Source: Spirochaetota bacterium
Lineage (GTDB): Bacteria; Spirochaetota; Spirochaetia; Treponematales; Treponemataceae
NCBI GenBank assembly: GCA_023443865.1
Contig: JAEZST010000022.1
Span: 806,001 to 870,000, forward strand
Direction of reading: 5' to 3'
Length of the DNA: 64,000 bases
Shown here: one piece after another, positions 61,920-64,000 of the stretch
Layout: each line of letters opens with the position of its first letter
How positions within the stretch are numbered: position 1 is the first letter of the stretch
Position numbers and translations under genes: made by a program
Notes under the pieces: generated by a model
The model's input: only the letters and a program-made list of their open reading frames with translations
Database searches by the model: none
Told to the model about the DNA's origin: nothing

Positions 61920-61948
61920 AGTCTAACGAATCTCGCTTACCGTGTCAA
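61920..61948 (-). promoter_or_regulatory. Promoter of tRNA-Leu/tRNA-Gly
   Basis: On minus: TTGACA (61948-61943), 17 bases, TAGACT (61925-61920). A hairpin CTTGCG/CGCAAG lies in the leader before tRNA-Leu. Confidence 0.75.
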
Positions 61949-61970
61949 GCACCGTACCTTCGATTCGTTT

Positions 61971-62043
61971 TGAGCCATGAAGGGATCGAACCTTCGACCC
62001 ACAGATTAAGAGTCTGTTGCTCTACCAGCTGAGCTAATGGCCC
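61971..62043 (-). tRNA. tRNA-Lys (CTT)
   Basis: Acceptor GGGCCAT/ATGGCTC (one G-T pair), anticodon arm ACAGA-CTCTTAA-TCTGT with anticodon CTT, T-arm GGTTCGATCC. No encoded CCA. Confidence 0.95.
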
Positions 62044-62142
62044 GTACTTTGAAACGACGACCTTCGTCGTCATTTCGTTTTTCTGTCATACCGTGGCAGA
62101 CTATGCTATTTCGTAGCATCCTTTGCACCGGCAACGAAATCT

Positions 62143-62171
62143 GTTATATACGATTCCGTTTTTTTTGTCAA
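62143..62171 (-). promoter_or_regulatory. Promoter of tRNA-Lys
   Basis: On minus: TTGACA (62171-62166), 17 bases, TATAAC (62148-62143), about 100 bases before tRNA-Lys. A hairpin ATGCTA/TAGCAT lies in the leader (62103-62119). Confidence 0.75.
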
Positions 62172-62194
62172 TCCGTTTCCGGATTTTTTTTCAC

Positions 62195-62268
<74 letters not shown>

Positions 62269-62288
62269 ATACCGTCGGATACTCACGC

Positions 62289-62321
62289 TAAACCCGGTGA
62301 ACGATCCGTTCACCGGGTTTA
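62289..62321. repeat. Perfect 14-bp inverted repeat between tRNA-His and tRNA-Arg
   Basis: Arms at 62289-62302 and 62308-62321 (core ACCCGGTGAAC/GTTCACCGGGT) with loop GATCC. In the minus transcript this is a very stable hairpin without a T-run, so it may be an RNase processing signal, transcript stabiliser or weak terminator. Confidence 0.85.
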
Positions 62322-62326
62322 ACCAG

Positions 62327-62399
62327 GGTGGGTGATGGGGTTTGAACCCACGACAACCAGATCCACAATCTGGCGCTCTACCGCTGAACTACACCCACC
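62327..62399 (-). tRNA. tRNA-His (GTG)
   Basis: Acceptor GTGGGTG/CACCCAC with an encoded extra 5' G opposite C73, the hallmark of tRNA-His. Anticodon loop TTGTGGA with anticodon GTG, T-arm GGGTTCAAACCCC. No encoded CCA. Confidence 0.95.
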
Positions 62400-62415
62400 A
62401 AAACTGACAGGAGCC

Positions 62416-62444
62416 ATACTGACAGAACCGGAAAAAAAAGTCAA
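62416..62444 (-). promoter_or_regulatory. Promoter of tRNA-His/tRNA-Arg
   Basis: On minus: TTGACT (62444-62439), 17 bases, CAGTAT (62421-62416), about 17 bases before the tRNA-His 5' end. Confidence 0.6.
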
Positions 62445-62521
62445 TAACGGCCGCGAAATCTCCTTTCTTCCTTTAGTTCCCCCGCGAAAAACCGATAATG
62501 AGCTGAAGAGGTATCGGCACG

Positions 62522-63001
62522 ATGACTGAACGACTGGAAAAAATACTTGACGCGGGTATCGAGAGCCTGACTGAGCTCCATGCCTGCCAGCGGCGAATGC
62601 ACGAATGCGTCTTGCGCCGCGACTGGGTTGCCCTTCAGAAGGAGATGGCGGTACGCGATTCCGTGGAAGCGGCCATCGTTTCGATTGAGGAAGAGCGCCG
62701 GTCCGTCCTGAGCGCCCTGGCCCCCGACCCGTCGGAGGCGCCTGATTTTTACCGCGCGACCGCCCGCCTTGAACCGCGCGCGCGCTCGGCCCTCAACGGG
62801 AAATTTCGCGAGCTTAAGCGGCTCGTTATATTGTCGAAAACCGAAAACGAGATATTCGAAACCTATCTCGCCCATGCCCAAAGCCTGTTGAAGGGGCTGA
62901 TCGAGGCGGTCATGCCCTCGAGAAGAAACAGGATTTACACGAGAAGCGGGGCCCTAAACTCGGGACCCGTCGAGAGCCTCGTGCTCAACAAATCGTTTTA
63001 A
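62522..63001 (+). CDS. flgN: FlgN-like flagellar export chaperone
   Basis: 159 residues, mostly helical and coiled-coil-prone with no membrane segment. The size, helical content (ERLEKILDAGIESLTELHAC, then ELKRLVILSKTENEIFETYL) and position directly before flgK fit FlgN, which escorts FlgK and FlgL to the export gate. Assignment rests mainly on context. The ribosome site is weak (GAAGAGG about 10 bases upstream). Nine bases separate it from flgK. Confidence 0.65.
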   Translation: MTERLEKILDAGIESLTELHACQRRMHECVLRRDWVALQKEMAVRDSVEAAIVSIEEERRSVLSALAPDPSEAPDFYRATARLEPRARSALNGKFRELKRLVILSKTENEIFETYLAHAQSLLKGLIEAVMPSRRNRIYTRSGALNSGPVESLVLNKSF

Positions 63002-63010
63002 GGAGTGGCC

Positions 63011-64000
63011 ATGTCAACCTTTTCCGGCATCGAAATGGGCAAGCGAAGCCTATTCGCCCATAACCAGGCCATACAGACCGCGGGCCATAACCTCTCGAAT
63101 TCCTCGACGGAAGGATACTCACGGCAACGCGTGGACTTAAAGGCTACCGATCCGCTCTACCGTCCCGATTTAGCCCGGGCAGAAACGCCGGGTCAGATAG
63201 GGCAGGGCGTATCCGTTCAATCAATCCACCGGTTGCGGGACGAGCTTCTCGATCAGCGCATCGTCGCCCAGTCAAACGGCGAGGGGTATTGGCAGTCAAG
63301 GAACGATTACGTCCTGCAACTCGAACAAATCTACAACGAGCCCGCCGATACCTCGGTCAGGACCCGTCTGGACCAGTTTTGGGATTCCTGGCAGGAACTT
63401 TCCGTCTATCCCGAATCAAAAAGCGCGAGGGAGGCCGTCCTGACCAGGGGCGAAACCCTCGTGGACTCCATACACCAGCAATACAACGCCCTCAAGGGCG
63501 TGCGCGATATGATTGAGGGAGATATCGAGGGCGTTACCCGCCAGGTGAACGATTTAACCACCCAAATCGCCGCCCTGAACGAGGAGATCGTCAAGGTGAA
63601 GGCCATGGGCGACAACCCGAACGATCTGATGGACAACCGCGATCTCCTTTCCGAGAAATTGGCCAAACTCATAAACATTACCGTGGATCAGCGCGATCCC
63701 GACGAATACGTCATTCATACCGCCGGCTACGAACTCGTACAGGGCCGCACGAACCGCCTGTTCGCGCTCGTGGCCGGGACCGATAACGACGGATACGCCA
63801 AGGTAACCTGGGCAGATTCCGGCCGCGAGGCCCATTTCGAGGGGGGAAAGCTCGGCGCCCTGCTCGAATTGCGCGACGGCGACGTTCGCGACGAGATCAG
63901 GAGCCTCGATACCATGACCATGAGTTTCGTCGACCTGGTGAACGACGTGCATCGGGAAGGCACGGGCGCGAATGGGAAAACCGGCGTGGACTTTTTTACC
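63011..64000 (+). CDS. flgK: Flagellar hook-associated protein FlgK (partial, 3' end outside window)
   Basis: ATG at 63011 behind AGGAG; the frame stays open for 330 codons to the window edge. The N-terminus has the axial-protein motif FAHNQAIQTAGHNLSNSSTEG (parts NQAIQTAGHNLSN and TEGYSRQRV), followed by FWDSWQELSVYPES and QVNDLTTQIAALNEEI, all typical of FlgK. It forms the first hook-filament junction ring. The rest of the protein lies beyond the window. Confidence 0.92.
   Translation, partial: MSTFSGIEMGKRSLFAHNQAIQTAGHNLSNSSTEGYSRQRVDLKATDPLYRPDLARAETPGQIGQGVSVQSIHRLRDELLDQRIVAQSNGEGYWQSRNDYVLQLEQIYNEPADTSVRTRLDQFWDSWQELSVYPESKSAREAVLTRGETLVDSIHQQYNALKGVRDMIEGDIEGVTRQVNDLTTQIAALNEEIVKVKAMGDNPNDLMDNRDLLSEKLAKLINITVDQRDPDEYVIHTAGYELVQGRTNRLFALVAGTDNDGYAKVTWADSGREAHFEGGKLGALLELRDGDVRDEIRSLDTMTMSFVDLVNDVHREGTGANGKTGVDFFT

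Noticed and set aside
62173..62189. ATCCG-TTTC-CGGAT followed by a T-run on plus, terminator-like
   Set aside because: No plus-strand gene lies upstream for it to terminate. On minus it has no T-run and sits at the tRNA-Lys promoter.

Overview
The window is a gene-dense, GC-rich bacterial chromosome segment, most likely from a spirochaete and probably a free-living, GC-rich member of the Treponemataceae. Pointers are flagellar genes at both ends (a stand-alone fliG at the left edge, flgN-flgK at the right edge), hflK/hflC, a cdaA-cdaR pair, glycolipid-type glycosyltransferases followed by treponemal-looking outer-membrane barrels, and complete arginine and lysine/DAP biosynthesis genes that host-dependent treponemes usually lack. 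I see no insertion sequence, prophage, CRISPR array, rRNA operon or replication origin. Coding is compact, with many 4-base ATGA overlaps between stop and start.

Layout. 1-6.6 kb: fliG (partial), an M16C peptidase, a small unknown gene and clpB. 6.6-16.7 kb: an enlarged thymidine kinase, then the arginine cluster argC-argJ-argB-argD-argG-(DUF368)-(flavin reductase-like)-argH behind a 320-base control region. 16.7-21.5 kb: ssb, a ferritin-like/VIT1 fusion, an MFS transporter, a DUF554 protein and an orphan sugar-ABC ATPase. 21.5-26.6 kb: a minus-strand RNB nuclease and radical SAM pair, divergent from lysC-dapB. 26.6-33.8 kb: a degenerate M48-like exported protein, rlmI-miaA1, a small unknown gene, tatD, a variant HPt protein and class I fumarase. 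33.8-39.3 kb: an enlarged signal peptidase I and the minus-strand hflK-hflC-membrane protein operon. 39.2-47.2 kb: rpoZ-miaA2, a 29-residue COX24-like peptide with a structured 3' region, and the operon dxs-folP-cdaA-cdaR-acpS-DUF2225-truA. 47.2-55.8 kb: priA and a type-4 uracil-DNA glycosylase (minus), then two lipid-type glycosyltransferases and two outer-membrane barrel proteins. 55.9-61.6 kb: a DEAD-box helicase (minus), another glycosyltransferase (plus), and tig-clpP-clpX (minus). 61.7-62.4 kb: five minus-strand tRNA genes (Gly, Leu, Lys, Arg, His). 62.5-64 kb: flgN-like and flgK (partial).

The main discovery candidate is the argC control region (7779-8098). A good promoter (TTGACC-17-TAGTAT) lies inside a perfect 9-bp inverted repeat, with two TTTATGCA repeats 21 bp apart upstream. 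It drives a short leader ORF with a strong ribosome site; the ORF ends in four consecutive arginine codons just before its stop and contains a C-rich, G-poor stretch. This looks like arginine-sensing leader-peptide attenuation of the arg operon. No U-tailed terminator is visible, so a Rho- or translation-based mechanism is suggested.

A second theme is leaderless mRNA. At least ten genes or mini-ORFs on both strands have a -10 hexamer ending 6-8 bases before the ATG and no ribosome site. One is a 10-codon ORF whose stop overlaps the start of a glycosyltransferase. Other points worth a second look are an HPt domain with Asn at the phospho-His position, an M48 relative whose HExxH reads YEAAR, a miaA copy with no usual start codon, and a probable structured RNA before dxs.
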